The notes below the pieces were generated by a model. It searched no databases. It had not been told where the DNA came from and worked only from the letters and a program-made list of their open reading frames with translations. The position numbers and the translations under genes are program-made. Positions 11,663 through 21,990 of a stretch of 64,000 nucleotides of DNA are shown one piece after another. This DNA is from Pholiota molesta. Its lineage: Eukaryota > Basidiomycota > Agaricomycetes > Agaricales > Strophariaceae. Location of the stretch: the NCBI GenBank assembly GCA_014925825.1, contig JACGCK010000015.1:124001-188000 (forward strand), read 5' to 3'. Numbering within the stretch: position 1 is the stretch's first letter; every line of letters starts with the position of its first letter.

Positions 11663-13038
11663 ATGCCTTCAACTTTTTCTCTCGTCTTCGCCCTGTTCGT
11701 GCTCGTCAATACCGTCTACGCCGCGGCTATTCCAGGGCAGAGCATCGTCAAGCAAAATATCGCCTTCAAGCCCGTTCAGCAGTCAAAGTCAAAATGTTCG
11801 AACCTCCTCCAACGGCGCGAATGGTATGTGTTCCCAAGCCCCTTATCGTGTCTCTTGTGCTGGTGCTGATCTAATTCGACAGGCGAACGCTGTCCAAGGA
11901 GGACAAAGCCAGTTACATCAAGGCGGTGCAATGCATGCAATCCAACCCAGCGATTAAACCGGTGCTCAAAGCGGCAAAATCACGATTCGACGAGTTCCAG
12001 GCGTACCACATTAACCAAGCCGATGCTGTTCATGTTACGGTGAGTCCTTTTTGATTCTATTCCTCATTGAAACCCATACCCATAATTGATTACGCGCTGT
12101 GTCTCAGGGAGAATTCCTACCATGGCACAGACAATATGTCAAGGTTTATGAAGATGAACTTCGGGAGAAATGCGGATATCATGGTGCCCAGCCGTGAGTT
12201 CTTCCCGAGTATACATCGCGCATTCTTATATTAATTTCTTACCGCCAGATACTGGGACTGGACTCTAGATACCCGTCCAGATCAAATGTACGCAAACCTC
12301 TCCCTTGCGCCTGCCACATATGCTAATTCTACAACTTTTCCCCTGTAGATTCGCACACTCCCCCGTTTTCGATGCAGAGACAGGCTTCGGCGGCGACGGC
12401 GTGCCAAACACTTACCAGCTCCCCTCGCCCACCCCACCTGAAGGCTTCCGGATCATCGACACCACCAGCTACCGCGGCTGTGTGATGGACGGCCCCTTCG
12501 CGAAGCACATCGTACCTCTGGGGCCAGGGAAGTACATCGGCGACCACTGCCTGACGCGCGGGATCAGAGAGGACGCGAAGGCGTTCCTCGACACCGCGGC
12601 GGTCGCGAATCTCACGAAACAGACGAACTACGAGGATTTCCGCATCCAACTTGAGGGCGAGCCGATCACCGAGACGCATAGGACCCACGATGGAGGGCAC
12701 TATGGGATCGGAGGCGAGATGAGCAATTTTTATTCAAGTCCGGGTGGTACGTTGTTTTCTTAGTTGCCTTTCTGCGGTTTGCAGTCGCTGAATTTTGTTT
12801 TATTCCAAAAGATCCTCTTTTCTACCTCCACCACGCCAACCTCGATCGCATCTGGTGGCAATGGCAAAACTCGGAGCCCTCGCACTTCTACGCGATGACC
12901 GGACGGACTACCACTGTAGCTCCCTTCGTCAACGTCACGCTCGACTACCCACTGCACATGAGCACCCTCGGCCGTTCCGCCATCATCCGGGACGTCATGG
13001 ACATCCAGAGCGAACCCAACTGCTACACCTATGTCTGA
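11663..13038 (+). CDS. Tyrosinase, type-3 copper protein (copy 3, divergent)
   Basis: Six exons: 11663-11823, 11883-12039, 12108-12193, 12249-12287, 12349-12746 and 12812-13038; 355 residues. Exons 2, 3, 4 and 6 have the same lengths as in copies 1 and 2 (157, 86, 39, 227 nt), and all intron phases agree, so the three genes share one ancestor. The signal peptide is MPSTFSLVFALFVLVNTVYA. CuA histidines lie in Q-A-Y-H, A-V-H and L-P-W-H-R-Q-Y, and CuB in H-D-G-G-H-Y-G-I-G-G and L-H-H-A-N-L-D-R. The coding GC content is visibly higher than in copies 1 and 2, and protein divergence is larger, so this is an older duplicate or has a different composition history. Confidence 0.9.
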
Positions 13039-13536
13039 TGCCTCCTCGCTTTGTGCCTGCTGCCAGATACCCCACCACGATATCCATGGATTGTTATGAC
13101 TTGCCATGACTTTACGATTTTTACGACGATTACGATAGTTTACGATTTATATACGACTCTTATGATACCTTACGATCAACCTCTACGATGTGTTCAGCTT
13201 TCCATTGTCATGATTTCCCTTCATATTACTATTACTATTGCTATTAGATCTTCTCTCTTCTTCTACAGAATATGGCGTACATCATGTTCTTTGTTTCATT
13301 TCATTTCGTTTCGTAATACACTCGACTTTGCTTCGGAGTAAAATTTGATCTGTGACCAAGTCTGAATCCAACCCCCAAGTGATCCTCGAGCACAGATATT
13401 ATAAATTACAATTAAATAACATGATTGGTGAAGGTTGTCGTAAAGTAAATAGAAAGGTTTAGAACTTGTTACCTGCTCGTGCTCTGCAACGCCCTTGGCC
13501 GAATCAAAAGCGAACTTATCAGAGAGCTGCTGTTGC
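13039..13536. other. Intergenic between convergent genes
   Basis: Contains the 3' regions of the third tyrosinase (+) and the first CsbD gene (-). Repeated tacgat/ttacgac strings occur at 13115-13190. A stretch at about 13475-13530 read on the minus strand gives D-K-F-A-F-D-S-A-K-G-V-A-E-H-E-Q, which looks protein-like and lies just beyond the CsbD stop. It may be an unrecognised terminal exon or a decayed C-terminus. Confidence 0.5.
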
Positions 13537-13828
13537 CTATTTCGCCTTTTCTTTTTCTTGGGCAGCCCGGATCTCCGCTTCTCCTTTGGCATACTCTTCC
13601 CTCCCAGCCTCTGACCACGACTTGGCGCCAGTCACTTCGCCAATGGTTTCTACGAGGGTTCCCTTCACTGAGTGGAATTGGCCCTTGAGTTTGCTAATGA
13701 TAGGTAGGAAACAAGTTAGTGCGAAGGTAAATATGACTATGGATATCGGGATATTACCTTGGCTCATTGGGAGATGACGATGAGGTGCTGGAAGAGTCAG
13801 AGGACCGTACTTCGGTGACAGAAGACAT
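13537..13828 (-). CDS. CsbD-like stress protein (copy 1)
   Basis: Two exons on the minus strand, 13828-13758 and 13693-13537, with an intron of 64 nt; 75 residues. The N-terminus is Ser-rich. The CsbD-type core reads G-Q-F-H-S-V-K-G-T-L-V-E-T-I-G, then T-G-A-K-S-W and a charged E/K/A helix. Fungal CsbD-like proteins are often annotated as mismatched base-pair and cruciform DNA recognition proteins, and bacterial CsbD is a general-stress protein; the molecular activity is not well established. The protein is shorter than its neighbour, lacking the second half of the repeat. Protein-like sequence continues past the stop in another frame (see intergenic note), so a frame break or missed exon is possible. 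Confidence 0.75.
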
Positions 13829-13850
13829 GATGAGAAAGATGAGTTGTGGT

Positions 13851-13881
13851 AGTGTTGGGTGTTGGGTGTTGGGTGTTGGGT
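13851..13881. repeat. GTGTTGG tandem microsatellite
   Basis: About four and a half copies of GTGTTGG, lying between the TATA box and ATG of the minus-strand CsbD gene, so probably in its 5' UTR as CCAACAC repeats. Confidence 0.8.
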
Positions 13882-13913
13882 GTTTTTGGTGAAGAATGTT
13901 AGGTTGTGGAGCC

Positions 13914-13922
13914 CTTTTTATA
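13914..13922 (-). promoter_or_regulatory. TATA box of minus-strand CsbD gene
   Basis: TATAAAAAG on the minus strand, about 90 bases before the ATG at 13828. Confidence 0.5.
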
Positions 13923-13974
13923 TGACTTCACGCTCGTGCCCACCGAGTCCGACGAAGCCAAGATCACCAAATGA

Positions 13975-13982
13975 TGACGTCA
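13975..13982. promoter_or_regulatory. Perfect ATF/CREB (CRE) palindrome in the shared CsbD promoter
   Basis: TGACGTCA, with a second partial site TGACGTAG at about 13988. It sits in the 394-bp region between two divergent CsbD-like genes. ATF/CREB-type bZIP factors (Atf1 in fission yeast) bind this sequence and drive stress genes; use of the site here is inferred. Confidence 0.6.
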
Positions 13983-14145
13983 CTAGATGACGTAGTTGTA
14001 TGACCCGGCGCCTAATTGCGGACACTGCGGCGCTCATGACGAGTGCGCCCGCACAATTCGCGATTCTCGCTCCACTCCAGCGCAATTGGTATCGTGGCGT
14101 CGAAGGTAGGATTCTTGGATGACGAGCTTGGACTGCCAGAAAACG

Positions 14146-14151
14146 TATAAA
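14146..14151 (+). promoter_or_regulatory. TATA box of plus-strand CsbD gene
   Basis: TATAAA 72 bases before the ATG at 14223, in the context aaacgtataaagg. Confidence 0.55.
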
Positions 14152-14222
14152 GGTGCGTCGGAAACGCCTAACAATTATCACAATTTCAAACAACAACCCA
14201 CATTCAACTTATTCACATCGAA

Positions 14223-14680
14223 ATGTCTTCCACCGACAACATCACTGCTGGCGAACCCAAGTAAGTGTTCATTACGAGTAGACTCGAAGACCTTCTGATT
14301 ACATCTGCATTGTCTTTATAGCAAGACCACTGGTCAATACCATTCGGTAAAGGGAACCGTCGTCGAGACCATCGGCAATGTGACCGGCGCTACGTCGTGG
14401 ACGAACTCTGGAAAGGAGGAGCACGCTGCTGGCGAGGCCGAGTACAATGCCGCCCAAGTCAAGGCCTATGCTGACGGCGTAGCCGACCGCCTCATTGGAA
14501 AGAAAGACGCTGTCGTTGGCGCAATCACTGGGGACAAAACACAGCAAGCTTCCGGTCAGTATATTTTACAGTCTTTGTATTCTTCGCTTTATTAATTTTT
14601 GTGGTTGTTCATGAATAGGCAACATCCAACACGACAAGGGGGAAGCTCAACAAAACCTCAATACCCCGAGCAGCTCATGA
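14223..14680 (+). CDS. CsbD-like stress protein (copy 2)
   Basis: Three exons: 14223-14260, 14322-14554 and 14619-14680; 110 residues. The start M-S-S-T-D-N is followed by [11 protein letters not shown], then [12 protein letters not shown] and a helix rich in Glu, Ala and Lys. A second CsbD-like unit, [18 protein letters not shown], ends near the third exon, which reads [10 protein letters not shown]. The protein is small, hydrophilic and predicted soluble. The first intron falls at the same place and phase as in the divergent neighbour, so the two are paralogues arranged head to head. A stress-related role in DNA or protein protection is inferred from the family. Confidence 0.85.
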
Positions 14681-15404
14681 TTTGACTCAGTCGGCACCTA
14701 CTGACTCTCCGACCGTGGAGGTTAACTCGCGTGTACAACATGTAACTAATAACGGAATGATGTAGTACTTATGGCATACCTGGGATTGTATCTGGAGAAA
14801 TCGGACTACAGACATTGTTATCGCGAATAGTATGCCAGTTGTTATTTTGAACAAATTATTTGAGTCGTTAGAAACTTCTGAATGCGAACTGCCATGAATA
14901 AACGTCCGACGCCGACGCCGACAGATATAGCCGACGGTAAAGGCGTATCTGTCAGCGTCGGCGAGGCGCTGTGAGGCGCTGTGGTGCCACTGGCAAGACC
15001 TTCAATGAGAATGGATGTGATCTGATTGGCTGATCATTAATTGGTGTTGCTTGTTCCGGAAGGATCTGAGAACAAGGGCCAAACAAAAGCCGCGAGGCCG
15101 AGGCGAGGAGGCGTTGTAATGCTGAGCTGATCTCCCAAAACACACGTCTTTCTTCTTCTTTTCCACCGTTTCCCCTCTTAAACTCCCCTTAAATACCTGC
15201 AGCGTGTGCTCGACCACCCCATACTCTCATTATCTTCCACACGCCCGCTTATTTGCGCTTTCTCCTGTCCCAAGACACCCATCTCCAGCACACGACCCGC
15301 CTGTCCCCCAAACAATAACCGGCCAGCCTTTAGACGATCATCTATAGTTTCCTATCCATCTTTTGACGATACCGACAACGATAAGGACTGCGTAAGATAA
15401 CGAT
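14681..15404. other. Intergenic between CsbD copy 2 and UBC2
   Basis: Holds the 3' end of the CsbD gene, a strong inverted repeat (14910-14963) and a pyrimidine-rich stretch (about 15150-15300) likely to be the UBC2 promoter and 5' leader. No gene seen. Confidence 0.55.
14910..14963. repeat. 18-bp inverted repeat with 18-nt loop
   Basis: Left arm 14910-14927 and right arm 14946-14963 pair at 17 of 18 positions. They read CGCCGACGCCGACAGATA and TATCTGTCAGCGTCGGCG. The stem is GC-rich and could extrude as a cruciform or fold as a hairpin in RNA. Confidence 0.85.
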
Positions 15405-16095
15405 ATGGTGAGTGGCCCGGCCACCGAAGGCCATCAGGTCATGCATGCTAATTCTGGCTCTCATTGCTATGGATAGTCCACGAACTGCAAGAAACGCCTG
15501 ATTCGCGATTTCAAGAGGCTCTCCTCGGATCCTCCGGGCGGTATCTCTGGAAGCCCGCTGCCCGACAACATCATGCTGTGGAACGCCGTCATTTTTGGCC
15601 CAGGTGAGTCTGCCGCTCTCCTTTCTACACACAATTACAAATGACTCACATATCCTTGGTCTGACTGCACAAGGCGACACGCCCTTCGAAGACGGCACGT
15701 TCAAGCTACTGCTCACATTCGACGAGTCGTATCCGAACAAGCCGCCGACCGTCAAGTTCCTCTCGCGCATGTTCCACCCGAACGTGTACGCCAACGGCGA
15801 ACTGTGTCTCGACATCCTGCAGAACCGGTGGTCGCCGACGTACGACGTCGCCGCGATCCTCACGAGCATCCAGAGTCTCCTGCACGACCCCAACCCCAAC
15901 TCGCCGGCGAATGCGGAGGCGGCGCAGCTGTACCGGGAGAACATGAAGGAGTATGTGCGGCGGGTGAAGGTGACGGTCGAGGAGAGCTGGCTGGACCCCG
16001 AGGAAGGGGGTGTTGGTCTGAGTATCAGCGCTGCGTCTGCGGAGCCTTCTATGATCGGCTCTGGGGTGAATGGGACGAGCGAGGCGTCTGCTTGA
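15405..16095 (+). CDS. UBC2: Ubiquitin-conjugating enzyme E2, RAD6/UBC2 type
   Basis: Three exons: 15405-15407, 15477-15603 and 15674-16095; 183 residues. The first coding exon is the ATG alone. RAD6 enzymes accept ubiquitin from E1 and, with Rad18 or Bre1, modify PCNA and histone H2B, acting in the nucleus in postreplication repair and transcription. The core is highly conserved: R-D-F-K-R-L, then [10 protein letters not shown] and [16 protein letters not shown]. The catalytic cysteine is Cys88, the same number as in yeast. [10 protein letters not shown] follows. Instead of the yeast polyacidic tail, the last 35 residues are Gly/Ser/Ala-rich with only a short D-P-E-E. The tail difference is seen directly; its effect on histone ubiquitylation is not known. 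Confidence 0.96.
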
Positions 16096-19000
16096 TTTGG
16101 ATATGGGGCTGGAGGGAGGTTAGTGAGGGGTTGAGAGGAGAGCGTAGTGGCGAATTTTGGATAGGATTTCTGGAATTCCTTTTGAAAATCTATCATCTGG
16201 TGTGGATTTTCTGTAACATGATTATTACTTACCTGTGTCCTAATCTCCAATTCATGGCATTGTATTTTTTTAACATCGTATGCGCGCGGTCACATTCTTA
16301 TAGGCATTGTTTTTCTTTTGGCGTCATCTTTCTCTTCATGTTCCGAATTACCAGGTCCTGAAAGCTTATAGTCTTTCTACATTTTGTCATTCTTCCGCAT
16401 TACATAGTTGATTTCTTTCAAAACTATCCCTCACGCCGGATATGGGACACGCATCATCAAGGTTTCTTTGACGCTGTAGGAAAGATGCAACCGTCAGTCA
16501 GCGCCACCATTCTCACCATCTGTTAGCCTTATCTTATTATACTATATTACATCTCCTACAGCTCATACATATTGCCTTCCGATTCCTTATCTCTATACCT
16601 GGGTTTACCTCTTTCAATCGCTCAAGAGTCAATGTGGCGCAGTACTGGTGTACGTGCTATTTTTAGACTTGCCTTCTCATCCCATCCCATTCGCGGGAGT
16701 CGGAGGATCGATAATGTGCTATTGGTCGATTACCGTTGACATTGAGTCGTTCTTCATACTTGTCCGATAGTTGGAACTGCCAAAACGTCTTTGACTTCCG
16801 ACTTGAACTCGTCACAGCCTCACGCCACCATCCATCCTTCTGTATTATTTCCTCGACAAGCGTGTACCTCAAGACGAGGTCACTGTCAGGCATTCCGATA
16901 TGCGCTCAGTACGCCCACTGGCAAATTTTTCTCAAAAAAAGATTTCTTGAGACTCCTTATCATGGGCGCTTCTGAAGCGGCCCTGGTACGAGTTAATCTT
17001 CAAGTTACGAGTGACGCACTCCTTAAGCGCCGGTGGTTATGTGATATATGTAGTCTCCCTCCGCTTGCTTAGGAATGCCAATCGGGCAGACTCGCGTACC
17101 AATGGAATTTATCGCGCAGGCGTGCATGTTTTGTTTGACGTAGATATTTATGTGGGTCGGATGGAACGCTAGGCTCAGCTATTGAAGGTATGAGAGCCAT
17201 ATGCAGTCGCTGATTCACTTTGGTATGCGCAGCGTTGTCTTTCCTACAATCACGCAAACTCATACGCCGACGATTTTTTATAATGAGAAATTGCAAGCTC
17301 AATCAGGCCCTCTCTATCTTGTTCGCCCGGGGATATTCTAATTGATGCCCATCTCTTAGACTTTCAAGCTCAATATCCTCTTCAATGTCTCTTCGTCAAT
17401 ATTATAAGCCTGTCAAAAACGCGGAAACGGATGGATTCAAGGGCATTTCTATGGCGTTCTATTGGTTGTGCGGCGTCGGAGGTGGAAATCACAAGTACTA
17501 CATGAATCACTTGGAGGCTAGAGCGAGCAGTCATTTGCGTCGGTCTAATAATACCCGAGCCGTTCACGAACTTTCAATCCTACCGTAAAGATTTACGAGT
17601 TCAGAGGATGTGAACCTTCCATTTATCTAAGCTGCATTGAAATACTAGGCTGCTTGAGGAAATTTATGCATTTTCATAATTCATTGTGCCTTGTAGGAGT
17701 CAAATATTAGTGGCACGCGAGCAAGTCATCCTGATGTCAGACCGCCACATAGATTCAATGCACCACGCATAGCAAATAGCGCATAGATGAGTCGGGAATT
17801 TTTGAAAGGTGCGTGCTACTCACCTCCGAGTCGAATATATAGGTCATTACATGGAATTACATTACATTCCTCTTGGAGCGCTTGATCATGAGGTGGCGAG
17901 TGCTTAATGCTCTTGCGACTCCCGATGAAGTCGTCAGTGAGGTCATTCTATGGTCAAGAAGGCACGGATGTAAATGGCGATCTGGAAAACGGAGGAAAAC
18001 GGAAAAGCAAAAATATAATTGGGAGGCCACGAGGTTGGCTTTTGGACATGGGCCGGCGCCGGGATTGACTACTTAGTGAAGCATCTAGAGGGGGTCGAGG
18101 AGTAAACAAACGTGAACACAAGGAAAGAGCTACCTGGAATGCAATGGGGAACACACTTATTAAAATACCCTTACTGCTTTGCTGCGCATACTTCGCCATT
18201 GGCCAATAGTTATTTATATGCATCCCAGAGCAAATTCGGCGTACTTATGAGGCGGCCGTGCAGTGACTGGGTTCCGAATCATCGCGCTTGGAGACCGCGG
18301 TAATGGTGTGCGGTTCGCGCACACCCACGTCCGCACGTCTCCGCACCAATGGCAAAAGTCCATAAACATGTAGAACAATCTCCAGTAGCGGGGCTCAGCT
18401 AAATAACAGCGGTAGTGGGAGGGCACTGATGTTTGGTTGATGCGTCGATACTCGTCGCCTTTGATTTGATTGAATGTGCTGTGCGTCGCACGAAGATGAT
18501 AAACGTGGGGGCGTTTGGGAGTTATCAAACATTGGCTGACAAGTGGGGGAAAATATCAGGGAAATAAAGGAAAGCTGGATGAAAATGAGCCGTCTGTTTA
18601 GGCTCTTACTCCTGAGCTTATCGCGGAGCGCTGGGTGTCAGAATGTGAGCGCTGGAAATCAACTATGTATAAACTTATTGAAGGTGTCAATGAGTTGAAC
18701 TCTATAGCGAGACGCCGAGGCCGCAGGAGCGCTGAAAAAAATGCTGTATACACTCAGAATATATCAGAATATTTATTTTGGCTACTTCGATGCTGAAAAG
18801 TATAGAAATTTGAATAGCGTTGCAATGCCTTTAGAGTACCGAGCAAAAATGTCGACAGTTGGTGGGTGTACTAAAATTTGATCAATCAATATCATGATGG
18901 ATGTGGAACGTGGCTATCCATCCATCTACCCATTCTTTCGCATATCCATGGGCCATATGTAGGACATACATCTATCAACTTGAAGTTGCACGACTGAGTT

Positions 19001-20026
19001 CAAAGCTCACAGTCTGATAATAGAACCCACATGCATTTAATGTTACTCGTCGTTCGTCGCGACGACGACGGGCTTCTAGTAGTATGATAGGTGCTGGAAG
19101 GAATTGTGCTTAAGAAAGTGATTGTTGATCTTGATTCTGATGCTTCTACTGGGTGGAAAAGTTGCGATGTTTCCTGCGGTAAACTTCGTAAGCGAACAAC
19201 AGAACTCGTAGATTCATTTCAGAATTTCAACATCTGACATTGAAAATTGAGAAGGAGGTCGAATACGGGCGATCTAAGTATTCTCATACACCTTCCCACA
19301 TTTTTTGACCTTCATGTACGACAGATGGACGCCGCTTGCGTTAGGGGGGAGTCCCAATTGCTGCGGTTCATATCATCCATCCCACAGGAAAAAAATCAGG
19401 CTAAAGGATATGCAACAAAGTTAATATAGAACGCCTTCGGGGACTCAAGAACCCGCAGTCCGTCCGACACCGAAGGGCGAGCGCACACGAGCAGGCAGGC
19501 AGACAGAAGCGTGCAGCGTAAAAACGCAGACCTGCGTCTGGGGGATGGTACAATATACACACCTGTGCGGCCCTCCGGTTCGTGGGCAGGCGGGCTAAAA
19601 ATAAGTTCCAAGTACTTAGATATGTGCATACCCCTAAATCCCACCCACCGATCCCTGCGCTGGATGAATTGTATCTCTACTCCATATTTACATGCTGTGA
19701 GTGGTTGGTGATTTGGCGAATCGGACATCCGGGTCGGTGGTCGGTGGACCAGAGACCTGCAGGCGATCTTCGAATCTGTAGGAGGAGCAGTGAGAGGGCA
19801 GAGTAGGCAGTGGATCGCGCGGATGGCGTATTAGCGCTCCGCGACGGGAAGCGCAGACGGCCGCCTGAGCAGAATCCGTGACGGGTGTTCGAGTGGGCGC
19901 GCGCAGGTCCTGCATGGAATCATAGTGTAGGGAACCGGGACGTGCGCGGTGGTAAAGCAGACAGGAGTCGCAATGTAGAGCGCTGAGCGCTGAACGCCGT
20001 CGCTGCCAGCGGGCGCGCGCAATGTA

Positions 20027-20049
20027 CGACGCGACGACGCGTCGCGTCG
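20027..20049. repeat. Perfect 10-bp inverted repeat, 3-nt spacer
   Basis: Arms CGACGCGACG (20027-20036) and CGTCGCGTCG (20040-20049) are exact reverse complements around ACG, in a CpG-rich stretch. Confidence 0.85.
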
Positions 20050-20879
20050 CGCGTTGGATACATCCGCCCCACATGTCCCTCACGAGCCCTCACGTTACTC
20101 GATCGCCGGCAGTGCGTCTCAGTGCGTTCAGCATCGAGGATAGCGTCGAGCAGTAATCATGCTATCAGGCTTCAGCGCGCCAATACCTATCTACCACTCA
20201 CCGCGATTTCAATGAGCTGGTGTAGATTAATTAGTTAATAGTAGCCTCTGGTCGATGCCGCTGAATGCGCCGCCGTACTGCGAGCTGCGCGTGCGTGTGT
20301 GTGTTTGTTCGCTGGGAGTGGTGTGTGGGTGGTCACCCGGTTGTGCGTCGGGTTTTGGTGGGTTAGGATGAACACTAGAGCGAGGGAGGTGGAGAATGGT
20401 TGGAGTTTGGGGTTGAGGAAGGGTCACTATGTCTTACTTTATGGTCGGGTGAGCGGAAAAAGGCAAGGGGGATGCGCAAAAGGGTCAGAAAATATTATTG
20501 GAAGAACCTTTGAAATCGAAGGTGACACTCAGAGACTGGCAGCGGGGAGATTGGAATTTGGGAGTGGGGCTCCTATACCTATATATGTAGACGGTCCATC
20601 GTTGGATGATCACTGGTTGGCGAGGAGGGGGTTGCGGAGGTTTCGAAATGGGTATGTATATAAATAGGATAGTGATAGTGATAGTATTATACACAGCATT
20701 GCCCCGTCCCAGAGCGCCGTGTCCCGAAAGTTATCCCAGTACATGTGAGCTACCTAAGTACCTTCGCTTCCGGACCTCGAGTATTGCAACCACACCAAGC
20801 TGTCCCCCCAGCTTTCGCCTGGACGTCAATGTGGCCCCTCCTCCCGAAGTATTAAGAGACTATCCTGTTACCACTGGTA

Positions 20880-21990
20880 CTTTCTTCATAGCAGGCTATT
20901 ACCCAGTCAAGTGGGAGTGACGGAACGAGCACTGGATTTGCCTCATATATGGCTAAGACTTCATGAATTTTGTGAGCAGGCCGATGGTGTCCCTTTTAGC
21001 AATCAGTGTGCGTAGTCTGTTTACAGGTTCCAGTGACTTGATTAGCCCTCAATGTGGGGGTTCAGCATCAAGTTTGCTTGCAAACTCAGTTCTCAGTGCG
21101 ACAATATCCTCATTACCCATGCACTTCTAGCAGGGTGTGTTCTGGGAATTCAACATGCACTTTGCAGAACCTGCACAGTCTCTTATCTCATGGGACTTTC
21201 GGGTGTCTATGCTCTGTGTGACGAAGTCATTCCAGTGTGAGAGGGTGGCACAACAGGATCAGTCTAGTCAGTCCGACTCAGTGATTGCCTGAGTGCTGTA
21301 TTTGCCACCTTGAGATAATGTCTCAGTAGGAAGGTGACCTAAGTGTATCCCTCGCCGTCTTTTTGGGCTCTAGCCTGTTATGCAGAAGGTACAGTTTTGT
21401 GTTGTCATCTAGCTCATTCTGTATTCGCACACACATTGCTCCTCTTTCCGATGTCATCAAGGTGATGATCTCACCAACCTTCAGGATATAAGTTGGGAAT
21501 GAGTGTCTCAGGGCAGAGTTCAGCAATTATTTTTCGGAGGTTTGTAATGCAGGACACATGATTTTCAGTTGGTTTTCAGTGTCCAGCTATGTAGAGTCCT
21601 CCAGTGCTTTTCGAGCCAGATGCTCTGCTGGTAGCACAACAAGATATTTTAGGAACTCAAGTGCGATGATCAGCAGAGGCCGAAACTTAAGTGGTATTAG
21701 TCCAGTCTCAGTAAATAACATGACTTTGATGGAGTTATTTGGGAGTCCGAGTAGGTGCCGTATAAATGCGAGCTGAACCTCCTGCAGGTTTTCGAGGTGG
21801 CTCTGGGTGATATCCAGGCATATCTCTGCTCCATGCATGAGATGGGGATCAACCAAGGCCATATATAGTGCTATGCCTTCGTTTGGTGGGAGTAGCCCAA
21901 TGGTTGATCCCATCCCGAGGATGAGTCCTCCAATCTGTCATGCTTTGCTCACTTTTTTCTCATAGCGAGATTTGAAAATATTATGTATAC
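20880..21990 (-). mobile_element. Decayed LINE-type (non-LTR) retrotransposon, C-terminal part of the RT polyprotein
   Basis: On the minus strand, frames from about 21985 downwards read Y-E-K-K-V-S-K-A, then L-Y-M-A-L-V-D-P-H-L-M-H-G-A-E, and V-M-L-F-T-E-T-G-L-I-P-L. Next come L-Y-L-L-H-N-R-L-E-P (about 21400) and R-L-C-R-F-C-K-V-H-V-E-F-P-E-H-T-L-L (about 21190-21130). The order matches the region after the palm domain of fungal LINE polyproteins, including the terminal CxxC...H cluster. R-T-L-I-A-K-R-D-T-I-G-L-L-T-K-F follows near 21000. Several stops and frame changes interrupt it, and no RT active-site block or endonuclease was found, so it is a dead, 5'-truncated copy. Confidence 0.75.

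Noticed and set aside
15342..16250. 302-codon minus-strand frame over UBC2
   Set aside because: Antisense to the conserved E2 exons, with no recognisable domain.
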